This document shows, piece after piece, positions 19,522-27,587 of a stretch of 64,000 bases of DNA. Each line of letters starts with the position of its first letter. Positions within the stretch are counted from its first letter, which is position 1. Origin of the DNA: Drancourtella massiliensis (GTDB lineage Bacteria; Bacillota; Clostridia; Lachnospirales; Lachnospiraceae); contig NZ_JACJKH010000002.1 in assembly GCF_016900655.1 (NCBI RefSeq), positions 124,001 to 188,000 of the forward strand, in the 5' to 3' direction. Both the position numbers and the translations under genes were made by a program. Under the pieces are notes generated by a model. That model had not been told where the DNA came from and made no database searches. It was given only the letters and a program-made list of their open reading frames with translations.

Positions 19522-20499
19522 ATGGAAAAAGAATTTGATGTAATCGCGCTGGGTGAACTGTTAATTGATTTTACAATGAACGGAATGAGCAGCCAGGGGA
19601 ACCAGATGTTTGAGGCATGTCCGGGAGGCGCGCCGTGTAATGTGCTTGCCATGCTGAACAAGCTTGGAAAAAGAACAGCTTTTATCGGAAAAGTAGGAAA
19701 GGACCAGTTTGGTTTACGGCTGAAAGAGACACTGGAACAGGCCGGCATCAATACGGAGCATCTGTATATGGATTCCGAAGTGCATACAACGCTGGCGCTG
19801 GTTCACACGCTGGAAAATGGAGACAGAGATTTTTCCTTTTACCGGAATCCGGGAGCGGATATGATGCTGACGGAAGATGAAGTGGATACCGAATTTTTGA
19901 AGAAAGGAAAAGTGTTCCATTTCGGGACTCTTTCCATGACACACGAAGGAGTACGCAAGGCGACAAAAAAGGCTCTGAAAGCGGCGAAGGAGGCAGGAAT
20001 GCTGATCTCCTTTGATCCGAATTTAAGACCGCCTCTCTGGGACAGCATGGAAAATGCAAAGGAGCAGATCCGGTACGGTCTTGGATTCTGCGACATTCTG
20101 AAAATTTCGGATAATGAGATTCAGTTTATTACCGGTAAAGAAGATTATGATGAGGGCGTGCGTCAGCTGACAGAGGAGTACCACATTCCGCTTGTACTTC
20201 TGACCATGGGAGCCGATGGAAGCCGGGCTTATTATCGGGGAATGAGGGTGGAATGCCCGGGATTTTCCTGTGATACGATCGAGACAACCGGAGCAGGAGA
20301 TACTTTCTGCGGAAGTGCACTGAATTATCTTGTAGATCATGGACTTGAAGAGCTTACCGAAAGTGATCTGAAAGAAATGCTGACATTTGCCAACGCGGCA
20401 GCGGCTATTATTACAACGAGAAAAGGGGCGATCCGTTCCATGCCGGAACGCGGGGAAGTGGAAGCGTTGATCCACAGTATGGAGGAGAGAGAATGTTAG
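19522..20499 (+). CDS. PfkB-family carbohydrate kinase (fructokinase-like)
   Basis: 325 residues, ATG 19522 after ATGGAGGTAGCTTG. It opens with ALGELLIDFT, has the substrate-binding CPGGAPCNVLAML and IGKVGKDQFG blocks, and the C-terminal PfkB signature ETTGAGDTFCGSALNYL with the catalytic aspartate. The overall pattern is that of bacterial fructokinase (ScrK type), which makes fructose-6-phosphate from fructose. No sugar transporter or glycosidase is adjacent, so the exact sugar is not settled. It overlaps the YqeG-type gene by seven bases, indicating one transcript. Confidence 0.85.
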   Translation: MEKEFDVIALGELLIDFTMNGMSSQGNQMFEACPGGAPCNVLAMLNKLGKRTAFIGKVGKDQFGLRLKETLEQAGINTEHLYMDSEVHTTLALVHTLENGDRDFSFYRNPGADMMLTEDEVDTEFLKKGKVFHFGTLSMTHEGVRKATKKALKAAKEAGMLISFDPNLRPPLWDSMENAKEQIRYGLGFCDILKISDNEIQFITGKEDYDEGVRQLTEEYHIPLVLLTMGADGSRAYYRGMRVECPGFSCDTIETTGAGDTFCGSALNYLVDHGLEELTESDLKEMLTFANAAAAIITTRKGAIRSMPERGEVEALIHSMEEREC

Positions 20500-20999
20500 A
20501 ACGTTTTTTCCCGGATGAATATATGGCATCTACCTATGTCATTCCTTTTGAAAAACTGTATAAAGAAGGATACAGGGGAATTATTTTTGATATCGATAAT
20601 ACGCTCGTTCCCCACGGGGCGCCTGCGGACGAGAGGTCCAAAAAGCTGTTCCATGAGCTGAAGAGCATGGGATATTCCTGCTGTCTGCTCTCGAACAATC
20701 AGGAGCCTCGGGTAAAGATGTTCAACGAAGAGATCGGTGTCCATTATATCTGCAACGCCCATAAGCCGGCGGTGAAAAACTACCGGAAAGCCATGAGTCT
20801 GATGGGAACAAACCGTGAGACCACACTGTTTGTAGGAGACCAGCTGTTTACAGATGTATGGGGAGCGAAAAGGACTGGAATCCGAAATATTCTCGTGCGT
20901 CCGATTCATCCAAAGGAAGAAATCCAGATCGTGTTGAAACGTTATCTGGAAAAAATCGTACTTCATTTTTATATAAAAGAAAAGAAGAAACACGTGTAA
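20493..20999 (+). CDS. YqeG family HAD (subclass IIIA) phosphatase
   Basis: 168 residues. The HAD motif I is FDIDNTLVPHGAPA, motif II is in CCLLSNNQEP, the lysine motif is in AHKPAVKNYRKA, and motif IV is FVGDQLFTDVWGAKRTG. This is the YqeG/PGP1-like family, whose relatives dephosphorylate phosphatidylglycerophosphate in some organisms; that substrate is unproven here. It overlaps the sugar kinase stop. In many Firmicutes yqeG lies with aroD/aroE-type genes, and aroD is indeed two genes downstream. Confidence 0.88.
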   Translation: MLERFFPDEYMASTYVIPFEKLYKEGYRGIIFDIDNTLVPHGAPADERSKKLFHELKSMGYSCCLLSNNQEPRVKMFNEEIGVHYICNAHKPAVKNYRKAMSLMGTNRETTLFVGDQLFTDVWGAKRTGIRNILVRPIHPKEEIQIVLKRYLEKIVLHFYIKEKKKHV

Positions 21000-21050
21000 A
21001 ATTGACCTGCCCGGGCCAGCTTATCTGAAAACTTTCCCTTCTGAAAAGAC

Positions 21051-21084
21051 TTGACGAAAATTTTTCGGGGGGGGGGAGTATAAT
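21051..21084 (+). promoter_or_regulatory. Candidate promoter with a ten-G tract in its spacer
   Basis: TTGACG (21051-21056) and TATAAT (21079-21084) are separated by 22 bases that contain ten consecutive G (21067-21076). The spacer is about five bases too long for good sigma-A use, and the homopolymer can change length by slippage. The -10 overlaps the ATG at 21083, so that ATG cannot be the start of the following gene if this promoter is used. Confidence 0.5.
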
Positions 21085-21115
21085 GGAAAGAGAATTTACA
21101 AAAGAGGGCAGAATG

Positions 21116-21436
21116 ATGAGTATACTGGAGTTTATAAAAAAGCAGTTAAAATACAGGTATGAGATTACAGAGATTCAGTGTCTGGATGAGATTCATGGAG
21201 AACCGGAACTGGTAGTCGTACCGTTCGACAGGCATTGCTCCATGGACAAGGTAATCGGAAAGATCCGGAAAAGCGGAGGGCATTACAGTTCGGTTATCCT
21301 TTTGGAAGAGGACCAGAAACAGATGGACCTTGTTGTCGGAAATTTCCAGAAGAACGGACTGGATCTGATTTACATACGGGAAGATACATGCGGTACGCAG
21401 TCTTTTACAAGGCTGGATTTTGAAAGACTCTGGTAA
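21116..21436 (+). CDS. Uncharacterised 106-residue protein between yqeG and aroD
   Basis: The frame opens at ATG 21083, but that codon overlaps a TATAAT box; ATG 21116 has GAGGG seven bases upstream and is the better start. The product is soluble, with two alpha/beta repeats (ELVVVPFDRHCSMDKVIGKI and SSVILLEEDQKQMDLVVGNF) and a C-terminal strand-helix ending LDFERLW. I do not recognise the family. The 17-base gap to aroD indicates co-transcription. Confidence 0.65.
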   Translation: MSILEFIKKQLKYRYEITEIQCLDEIHGEPELVVVPFDRHCSMDKVIGKIRKSGGHYSSVILLEEDQKQMDLVVGNFQKNGLDLIYIREDTCGTQSFTRLDFERLW

Positions 21437-21453
21437 AAGAAATGGAGAATGCG

Positions 21454-22206
21454 ATGAAAACGGTCACAATCAGAAATCTTGTAATTGGCGGGGGAAAGCC
21501 GAAAGTATGTGTTCCGATGATGGGTGACGAGGAGGCTGTGCTCCGGACAGCGGAGGGTATAAAGAAAAGCCGTGCAGATCTGGCGGAATGGCGCATCGAT
21601 ACAGATCCGGACTGGAATAATGAAAGCCATATTCTTCAGACAGCGGAAAAACTGCGGAGTGTTCTGGGGGATATGCCGTTGCTTTTTACATTCCGGACAA
21701 GGGAAGAGGGAGGTAGTGCGGCGATTTCTGAAGAGCGCTACCGGGAACTGAATAGAACAATGATCCGGTCCGGCCTGATTGACCTGGTGGATGTCGAGTT
21801 TTTCAAGACGGAAGAGACTGTAAAGAGCCTGATCCGGGAGGCAGAAGCACATGGAGTCAGGACGGTGCTTTCCAACCACGATTTTGAGAAAACTCCACAG
21901 GAAGAAGAAATTGTCCGAAGACTGTGCGCCATGCAGGAAGCAGGTGCTGATCTGGCAAAAATTGCAGTTATGCCGAAGGAAGAGCAGGATGTTATCGAAC
22001 TGTTGAACGCGACATGGACTATGAAAAAATTCCATCCGGATACTCCGGTGATTACAATGTCCATGGGGCAAAGAGGAATGATCAGCCGGCTCTGCGGGGA
22101 GCTTTACGGTTCGGCTGTGACATTTGCAGCCTATGAAAAAGCATCCGCGCCGGGGCAGATGCAGGTGGAAGAGGTACGTGAAATTATTGAAAAACTGCAT
22201 GTCTGA
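21454..22206 (+). CDS. aroD: Type I 3-dehydroquinate dehydratase
   Basis: 250 residues from ATG 21454 (ATGGAGAATGCG before it; ATG 21442 is the alternative and would give four more residues). VCVPMMGDEEAVLR opens the barrel, EWRIDTDPD has the substrate glutamate/arginine pair, SNHDFEKTP the catalytic histidine, and DLAKIAVMP the Schiff-base lysine. SMGQRGMISR and QMQVEEVREII close the site. The enzyme makes 3-dehydroshikimate in aromatic amino-acid synthesis, or runs in quinate use. It is the only shikimate-pathway gene in the window. Confidence 0.95.
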   Translation: MKTVTIRNLVIGGGKPKVCVPMMGDEEAVLRTAEGIKKSRADLAEWRIDTDPDWNNESHILQTAEKLRSVLGDMPLLFTFRTREEGGSAAISEERYRELNRTMIRSGLIDLVDVEFFKTEETVKSLIREAEAHGVRTVLSNHDFEKTPQEEEIVRRLCAMQEAGADLAKIAVMPKEEQDVIELLNATWTMKKFHPDTPVITMSMGQRGMISRLCGELYGSAVTFAAYEKASAPGQMQVEEVREIIEKLHV

Positions 22207-22259
22207 TACGGGAAAACGAGAGAAATTTGTAAGATGACGGTATTTTTCGTAACTTTCAG

Positions 22260-22288
22260 TTGAAAAAAGGACAGGAATCATATAAAAT
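22260..22288 (+). promoter_or_regulatory. Candidate promoter of efp
   Basis: TTGAAA at 22260-22265 and TAAAAT at 22283-22288, 17-base spacer, 66 bases before the efp start. Confidence 0.55.
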
Positions 22289-22353
22289 AAGACTTAATGA
22301 AAGTTTAGAATTAGAAAAGAATACGTTCGTATTCGTTTAAGGAGGATTTAAAG

Positions 22354-22911
22354 ATGATTTCAGCAGGCGAATTTAGAAACGGTTTAACCGTCGAAATTGA
22401 CGGAAACGTATACCAGATTCTGGAATTCCAGCATGTAAAACCAGGAAAAGGAGCAGCGTTTGTCAGAACCAAATTAAAAAATGTTATAAGTGGTGGTGTG
22501 GTTGAAAAGACTTTCAGACCAACTGAAAAATTCCCGAAAGCTCACATTGAGAGAAAAACCATGCAGTATCTGTACTCAGATGGTGATCTCTACCACTTCA
22601 TGGACGGCGAGACTTATGACCAGATCGCACTGAATGAGGAGACCATCGGAGATGCTCTGAAATTTGTAAAAGAGAATGAAGAAGTGAAGATCTGCTCCTA
22701 TCAGGGAGAAGTATTCGCGGTAGAACCGCCGTTATTTGCAGAACTTGCAGTAACAGAAACTGAGCCGGGTGTAAAAGGTGACACTGCAACAGGTGCTACA
22801 AAGCCGGCTACAGTAGAGACAGGAGCTACCGTTATGGTACCGCTGTTCGTAAACGAAGGCGATGTGCTTAAGATCGATACACGTACAGGGGAATATTTAT
22901 CACGTGTATAG
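22354..22911 (+). CDS. efp: Elongation factor P
   Basis: 185 residues, ATG 22354 after AAGGAGGATTTAAAG. Three OB-type domains: the first carries the tip loop [17 protein letters not shown] with the lysine that rescues polyproline-stalled ribosomes, and the C-terminal signature [17 protein letters not shown] is intact. No modification enzyme (EpmA, YmfI or others) is adjacent. A strong terminator follows, so the gene is monocistronic. Confidence 0.98.
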   Translation: MISAGEFRNGLTVEIDGNVYQILEFQHVKPGKGAAFVRTKLKNVISGGVVEKTFRPTEKFPKAHIERKTMQYLYSDGDLYHFMDGETYDQIALNEETIGDALKFVKENEEVKICSYQGEVFAVEPPLFAELAVTETEPGVKGDTATGATKPATVETGATVMVPLFVNEGDVLKIDTRTGEYLSRV

Positions 22912-22930
22912 GAAAAGTTTACAGATAATC

Positions 22931-22960
22931 AAGAGTTCCGCATTGTGCGGGACTCTTTTT
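22931..22960 (+). terminator. Intrinsic terminator of efp
   Basis: AAGAGTTCCGCA (22931-22942) and TGCGGGACTCTT (22946-22957) pair with one G-U; 3-base loop; T run to 22960. Confidence 0.92.
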
Positions 22961-22995
22961 CTTGAATTAACAGGAAACCTCAGTGTAAAAAACAG

Positions 22996-23024
22996 TTGCA
23001 TTCTGCATTTTAAGCACGTATAAT
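22996..23024 (+). promoter_or_regulatory. Promoter of the DUF5688 gene
   Basis: TTGCAT at 22996-23001, 17-base spacer, TATAAT at 23019-23024. The leader of about 90 bases to the start shows no obvious riboswitch. Confidence 0.75.
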
Positions 23025-23120
23025 AGATTCAATACCAAATAAACACTCAATTCATAAACTCATTTTTATCAGATCAGAATCAGATCAATTCAGACTTCAG
23101 CGGGCCCGAAAGGAGCTTAG

Positions 23121-24008
23121 ATGGAGTATCAGTTATTTTTATCAAATGTAAAAGAAAGACTAATAGAGGAGCTGCCGGCGGATGTCCATGTAGAAGATTA
23201 CCGGACAACGAAGAATAACGGCGAAGTGCGTCAGGGTTTTTTATTCCGGAAATGTGAAGAGGGGATCTCGCCTATTGTCTATATGGAAGATTACTATGAA
23301 CGGTATCTCAGAGGCATGGAAATGAAAGGAGTAACGGAAGGTCTTCTGGAGTGGTACAGTCAGAGCCAGAAGGTCCCGGAACCATTGATGGAAGCGGAGT
23401 ATCTGGACAACTATGAGCGGATGAAGGACAAGATTGTATACAGGCTGATTAACGGGGAGAGAAACAGGCAACTGCTAAAAGAGGTTCCGCATCTTTCCTA
23501 TCTGGACCTGGATATTGTGTTCTGCGTATTGTTTTCGGTAGAAAAGTACAGTGCCATTTCCATGATGATTACAAATGAACATCTGAAAATGTGGGGGATC
23601 ACCCGGGAAGAGATCAGGCAGGCGGCCGGACAAAATACGCCCCGCCTTCTCCCGGCAGAGCTTCAGGATATTCAGAATGTAGTCATGGAACTGATTCCGG
23701 ACTGCCGTGGAGAAAGCTGCTTTGCCGGCTATATGTATGTCCTTACCAATATGCAGAGAAGCCATGGTGCGGCCGCAATTCTGTACCCGGGGCTTCTGGA
23801 AATGATCGGGGAGGAGTGGAAGGAAAATTTTTATATTCTTCCAAGCAGTATTCATGAAGTTCTTCTTGTGCCGGAGAGTAAAAGTCCGGGTATCTGTGAA
23901 TTAAAAGATGCGGTCTACAGCATCAACCGTTCCGAGGTTTCGGGGGAAGAATACCTTTCGGACACAGTATATTATTATAATTACAGGAAAAAGCGGCTTT
24001 GCATGTAG
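23121..24008 (+). CDS. DUF5688 family protein
   Basis: 295 residues, ATG 23121 after AAAGGAGCTTAG. The N-terminal pattern YRTTKNNGEVRQGFLFRKCEEGISPIVYMEDYYERYLRG is how I recognise DUF5688, a family frequent and often multi-copy in Lachnospiraceae with no assigned function. No signal peptide, membrane segment or catalytic motif is seen. The middle part (DLDIVFCVLFSV, then a helix-rich stretch) and the C-terminal SSIHEVLLVPES pattern suggest a soluble alpha/beta protein. It has its own promoter and lies just upstream of the molybdenum hydroxylase block, but need not belong to it. Confidence 0.8.
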   Translation: MEYQLFLSNVKERLIEELPADVHVEDYRTTKNNGEVRQGFLFRKCEEGISPIVYMEDYYERYLRGMEMKGVTEGLLEWYSQSQKVPEPLMEAEYLDNYERMKDKIVYRLINGERNRQLLKEVPHLSYLDLDIVFCVLFSVEKYSAISMMITNEHLKMWGITREEIRQAAGQNTPRLLPAELQDIQNVVMELIPDCRGESCFAGYMYVLTNMQRSHGAAAILYPGLLEMIGEEWKENFYILPSSIHEVLLVPESKSPGICELKDAVYSINRSEVSGEEYLSDTVYYYNYRKKRLCM

Positions 24009-24079
24009 ATATTAAAGAAAGGTTATGCTAAAATAAAAAGAACTATGGATAATTTCAGAGAAACGGGAGGAGAGACATT

Positions 24080-24835
24080 TTGATAACAGTGAAAAACTAT
24101 GTAAAGCCCGGCACACTCGAGGAGGCATATGAGTTGAATCAGAAACGGGCCAACCGGATCATTGGAGGGATGATGTGGATCCGAATGGGCAGAGGAAATG
24201 TTAATACAGTCATTGATCTGTCCGGGCTTGGGCTTGATCAGATCACAGAGACCGAAACAGAATTTCGCATCGGCTGTATGAGTACTCTTCGTCAGCTCGA
24301 GACACACAGTGGGCTGAAAGAGACATTTGGAGACTTTTTTAAAGAGTGTACCAGACATATTGTCGGAGTGCAGTTTAGGAACGGGGCGACAGTAGGGGGA
24401 AGCATTTTCGGAAGATATGGATTTTCAGATATTCTGACGGCATTTCTTGTACTGGATACGAAAGTAAAGCTTTATAAAAAAGGAATCGTTCCTCTTTCTG
24501 AATTTATCAGAATGGATCGTGACAGAGATATTCTGGAAGAACTGATTGTGGCCAAGGACGGCAGAAAGGCAGTTTATCTCTCGGAGAGAAGAAGTCAGAC
24601 TGATTTCCCGGTGCTGACCTGTGCGGCATCTGAAAAAGACGGAACAGTTCTACTTTCCATCGGCGCAAGACCAATGAAGGCGGATGTGACAGAGACTACA
24701 ATAGACGAGATGGAACAGGCGGCTGATACCTTCACCTATGGAAGCAATATGCGTGGAAGCGGAGAGTACCGGAAGCATCTGGGACGAGTCCTTGCCGGTC
24801 GGGCGAAAAAAGCGTTGGAAGAGGGGAATGTGTAG
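24080..24835 (+). CDS. Molybdenum hydroxylase FAD-binding subunit
   Basis: 251 residues from TTG 24080, chosen because GGGAGGAGAG at 24065-24074 is properly spaced. The pattern KRANRIIGGMMWIRMG and VGVQFRNGATVGGSIFG corresponds to the two FAD contact loops of the CoxM/XdhB family (usually near 290 residues, so this is a short version). It passes electrons between the 2Fe-2S subunit and NAD or another carrier. The next gene starts on the base after its stop. Together the three subunits form a heterotrimeric xanthine dehydrogenase-type enzyme. Confidence 0.88.
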   Translation: MITVKNYVKPGTLEEAYELNQKRANRIIGGMMWIRMGRGNVNTVIDLSGLGLDQITETETEFRIGCMSTLRQLETHSGLKETFGDFFKECTRHIVGVQFRNGATVGGSIFGRYGFSDILTAFLVLDTKVKLYKKGIVPLSEFIRMDRDRDILEELIVAKDGRKAVYLSERRSQTDFPVLTCAASEKDGTVLLSIGARPMKADVTETTIDEMEQAADTFTYGSNMRGSGEYRKHLGRVLAGRAKKALEEGNV

Positions 24836-25303
24836 ATGGAAGTACAGTTTGAATTAAATGGGAAACCAGTCCATACAGAGATTGAAGCAGGTGCAGTGCT
24901 TCTGGATGTATTAAGAGATCTTGGATGCTACAGTGTAAAGTGCGGATGCGAGACAACCAACTGTGGACTGTGCACCGTCTGGGTTGACGGAACACCACGG
25001 CTTTCCTGCTCGATTCTGGCAGCAGGAATTTCAGGAAGAAAGATTACGACACTGGAGGGGCTTCAGGAAGAAGCGGCCCGGTTCGGAGCATATCTGGCGG
25101 CAGAAGGGGCAGAGCAGTGCGGATACTGTTCTCCTGGATTTATCATGAATGTCCTTGCCATGGAAAGAGAGCTCTGTGTATCCGGACATTGTCCGGACGC
25201 GGAAGAAATCCGGGAATATCTGGCCGGAAACCTGTGCCGCTGCACAGGATATGCAGGACAGCTGCGCGCTGTGGAAAAATATCTGAGAGAAAGCAGGGGG
25301 TAG
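24836..25303 (+). CDS. Molybdenum hydroxylase 2Fe-2S subunit
   Basis: 155 residues. The plant-type ferredoxin cluster is formed by cysteines in CYSVKCGCETTNCGLCTVW and the later LSC; the second, CoxS-type cluster is formed by CGYCSPGFI and NLCRCTGY. This is the small electron-transfer subunit, lying between the molybdopterin centre and FAD. It starts immediately after the FAD subunit stop and ends four bases before the large subunit, so the three are translated together. Confidence 0.93.
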   Translation: MEVQFELNGKPVHTEIEAGAVLLDVLRDLGCYSVKCGCETTNCGLCTVWVDGTPRLSCSILAAGISGRKITTLEGLQEEAARFGAYLAAEGAEQCGYCSPGFIMNVLAMERELCVSGHCPDAEEIREYLAGNLCRCTGYAGQLRAVEKYLRESRG

Positions 25304-25307
25304 ATCC

Positions 25308-27587
25308 ATGAAGAAAGTAAATCAGGCGATACCAAAGATCGACGCCAAAGCGCTGGTGACAGGAAAGCCGGTCTATACAGATGATCTGGCACCGAAGGAC
25401 TGTCTCGTCGTGAAAGTACTGAGAAGTCCGCATGCCCATGCGCTGATTAAGAACATTGACTCTGCCAGAGCGATGAAAGTGCCGGGTATGGTGGCAGTAT
25501 TTACCTATGAGGACTGCCCGAATGAGCGGTTTACAATGGCTGGACAGACCTATCCGGAGCCAAGTCCGTATGACCGTCTGATCCTCGATCAGAGAGTCCG
25601 TTTCGTAGGGGACGCGGTGGCGATCGTTGCGGGAGAGACAAAAGAAGCAGTAGACAGAGCCATGAAGATGATCAAGGTGGAGTATGAAGTACTGACTCCG
25701 CTTCTGGACTTCAGAAAGGCAAAAGATAATGATATCCTGGTACATCCGGAGGAAAACTGGAGAAGTCTCTGCAATGTCGGAGCAGACAATCAGAGAAATC
25801 TGTGCGCCAGCGGTAAGGATGAAGCCGGGGATGTAGATCAGGTCCTTTCAGAATGTAAGTATGTGGTAGAGCAGACCTACCATACCCAGGCAAACCAGCA
25901 GGCGATGATGGAAACATTCCGCACTTACTGCTACATGGATGTCTATGGAAGGCTGAATGTGGTGTCATCCACCCAGGTTACCTTCCATGCAAGAAGAATT
26001 CTTTCCAATGCCCTTGGAATACCGAAATCAAAGATCCGTGTGATCAAACCGAGAATCGGAGGCGGTTTTGGAGCAAAACAGACCGTTGTGTCCGAAGTAT
26101 ATCCGGCATTTGTTACATGGAAGACAGGACGTCCGTCAAAGATCATTTACACAAGAGAAGAATCACAGATCGCATCATCCCCACGTCATGAGATGGAAGT
26201 GCATGTGCGGGTAGGAGCCGATGAGGCCGGAATTATCCGGGCGATTGACGTCTATACCCTATCCAATACGGGAGCATTCGGAGAGCACGGGCCGACAACG
26301 GTTGGACTTTCCGGACACAAATCCATTCCTCTTTATGGAAAAACAGATGCGTTCCGGTTCCGGTATGATGTCGTTTATACGAATGTCATGTCAGCGGGCG
26401 CATACCGTGGATATGGAGCCACACAGGGAATTTTTGCGGTAGAATCCGCGGTCAACGAGCTGGCGGAACAGATGCATATGGATCCGGTGAAACTCCGTGA
26501 GCTCAATATGGTAAAAGAAGGACAGGTTATGCCTGCGTACTATGGCGAGACTGCACAGAGCTGTGCGTTGGACCGCTGTATGGCAAGAGCAAAAGAGATG
26601 ATCGGCTGGGACGAAAAATATCCGGCAAGAGATATGGGTAATGGAAAGGTGAGAGGAGTCGGCGTTGCCATGGCAATGCAGGGATCCGGAATTTCCAACG
26701 TGGATACCGCTTCCGTTGCAATGAAAGTCAATGACGACGGATTCTACAGCCTGATGGTCGGAGCTTCTGACATGGGAACAGGATGTGATACCATTCTGGC
26801 ACAGATGGCGGCCGACTGTATGGACTGTGAGATGGAAGATATTATTGTATCCGGCGTGGATACGGATTCTTCTCCGTACGATACCGGATCTTACGCGTCC
26901 AGTACGACTTATGTGACCGGAATGGCAGTGATCAAGACCTGTGAGAAACTCAAAGAGAAGATCTGCCTGAAAGGAGCCGAATATCTGGGCTGCGAAAAGG
27001 AAGAGGTAGAGTTTGACGGTAAGCGTGTATGGTGTCCGAAGGACGGAAAAGAGATCACCTTAAAAGAAATCGGAAACCGTATCATGTGCGCAAACGAAGA
27101 AGCGCTGATGGCTTCAGAGGCTCATTACTCACCAACGTCTCCACCGCCGTTCATGGTTGGTATGGCAGAAGTGGAAGTGGATCTGGAAACTGGAAAAGTG
27201 ACACCGATTGATTACGTTGCCGTAGTAGACTGTGGTACTGTTGTCAATCCGAGTCTTGCAAGGGTACAGACAGAAGGCGGACTGGTACAGGGAATCGGAA
27301 TGGCCCTTTATGAGGATGTTGTATATAATCCAAAAGGACAGAATTTCAGCAATTCCTTTATGCAGTACAAGATTCCGACGAGACAGGATACCGGAGAAAT
27401 CCGCGTGGAATTTGAAAGCAGCTATGAGCCGACCGGACCGTTTGGAGCAAAATCCATCGGAGAGATTGTAATCAACACTCCTTCTCCGGCACTGGCAGCC
27501 GCAGTTGCCAATGCAACAGGCGTTCATATCCGGGAGCTTCCGATTACGGCGGAGAAAGTATATATGGGAATGAAACATTCATCATGA
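25308..27587 (+). CDS. Molybdenum hydroxylase molybdopterin-binding subunit (xanthine dehydrogenase type)
   Basis: 759 residues. It begins with the aldehyde oxidase/xanthine dehydrogenase a/b hammerhead region (VYTDDLAPKDCLVVKVLRSP), then the cofactor loops IGGGFGAKQTVVSEVYP and AYRGYGATQGIFAVE, the GTGCDTILAQM block, and near the C-terminus GPFGAKSIGE with the catalytic glutamate. It hydroxylates an aromatic heterocycle using water. The downstream yqeB- and yqeC-type genes are markers of hydroxylases that carry a labile selenium ligand. xpt lies next to the cluster, so a purine such as xanthine or hypoxanthine is the likeliest substrate; nicotinate-type substrates are not excluded. Confidence 0.9.
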   Translation: MKKVNQAIPKIDAKALVTGKPVYTDDLAPKDCLVVKVLRSPHAHALIKNIDSARAMKVPGMVAVFTYEDCPNERFTMAGQTYPEPSPYDRLILDQRVRFVGDAVAIVAGETKEAVDRAMKMIKVEYEVLTPLLDFRKAKDNDILVHPEENWRSLCNVGADNQRNLCASGKDEAGDVDQVLSECKYVVEQTYHTQANQQAMMETFRTYCYMDVYGRLNVVSSTQVTFHARRILSNALGIPKSKIRVIKPRIGGGFGAKQTVVSEVYPAFVTWKTGRPSKIIYTREESQIASSPRHEMEVHVRVGADEAGIIRAIDVYTLSNTGAFGEHGPTTVGLSGHKSIPLYGKTDAFRFRYDVVYTNVMSAGAYRGYGATQGIFAVESAVNELAEQMHMDPVKLRELNMVKEGQVMPAYYGETAQSCALDRCMARAKEMIGWDEKYPARDMGNGKVRGVGVAMAMQGSGISNVDTASVAMKVNDDGFYSLMVGASDMGTGCDTILAQMAADCMDCEMEDIIVSGVDTDSSPYDTGSYASSTTYVTGMAVIKTCEKLKEKICLKGAEYLGCEKEEVEFDGKRVWCPKDGKEITLKEIGNRIMCANEEALMASEAHYSPTSPPPFMVGMAEVEVDLETGKVTPIDYVAVVDCGTVVNPSLARVQTEGGLVQGIGMALYEDVVYNPKGQNFSNSFMQYKIPTRQDTGEIRVEFESSYEPTGPFGAKSIGEIVINTPSPALAAAVANATGVHIRELPITAEKVYMGMKHSS

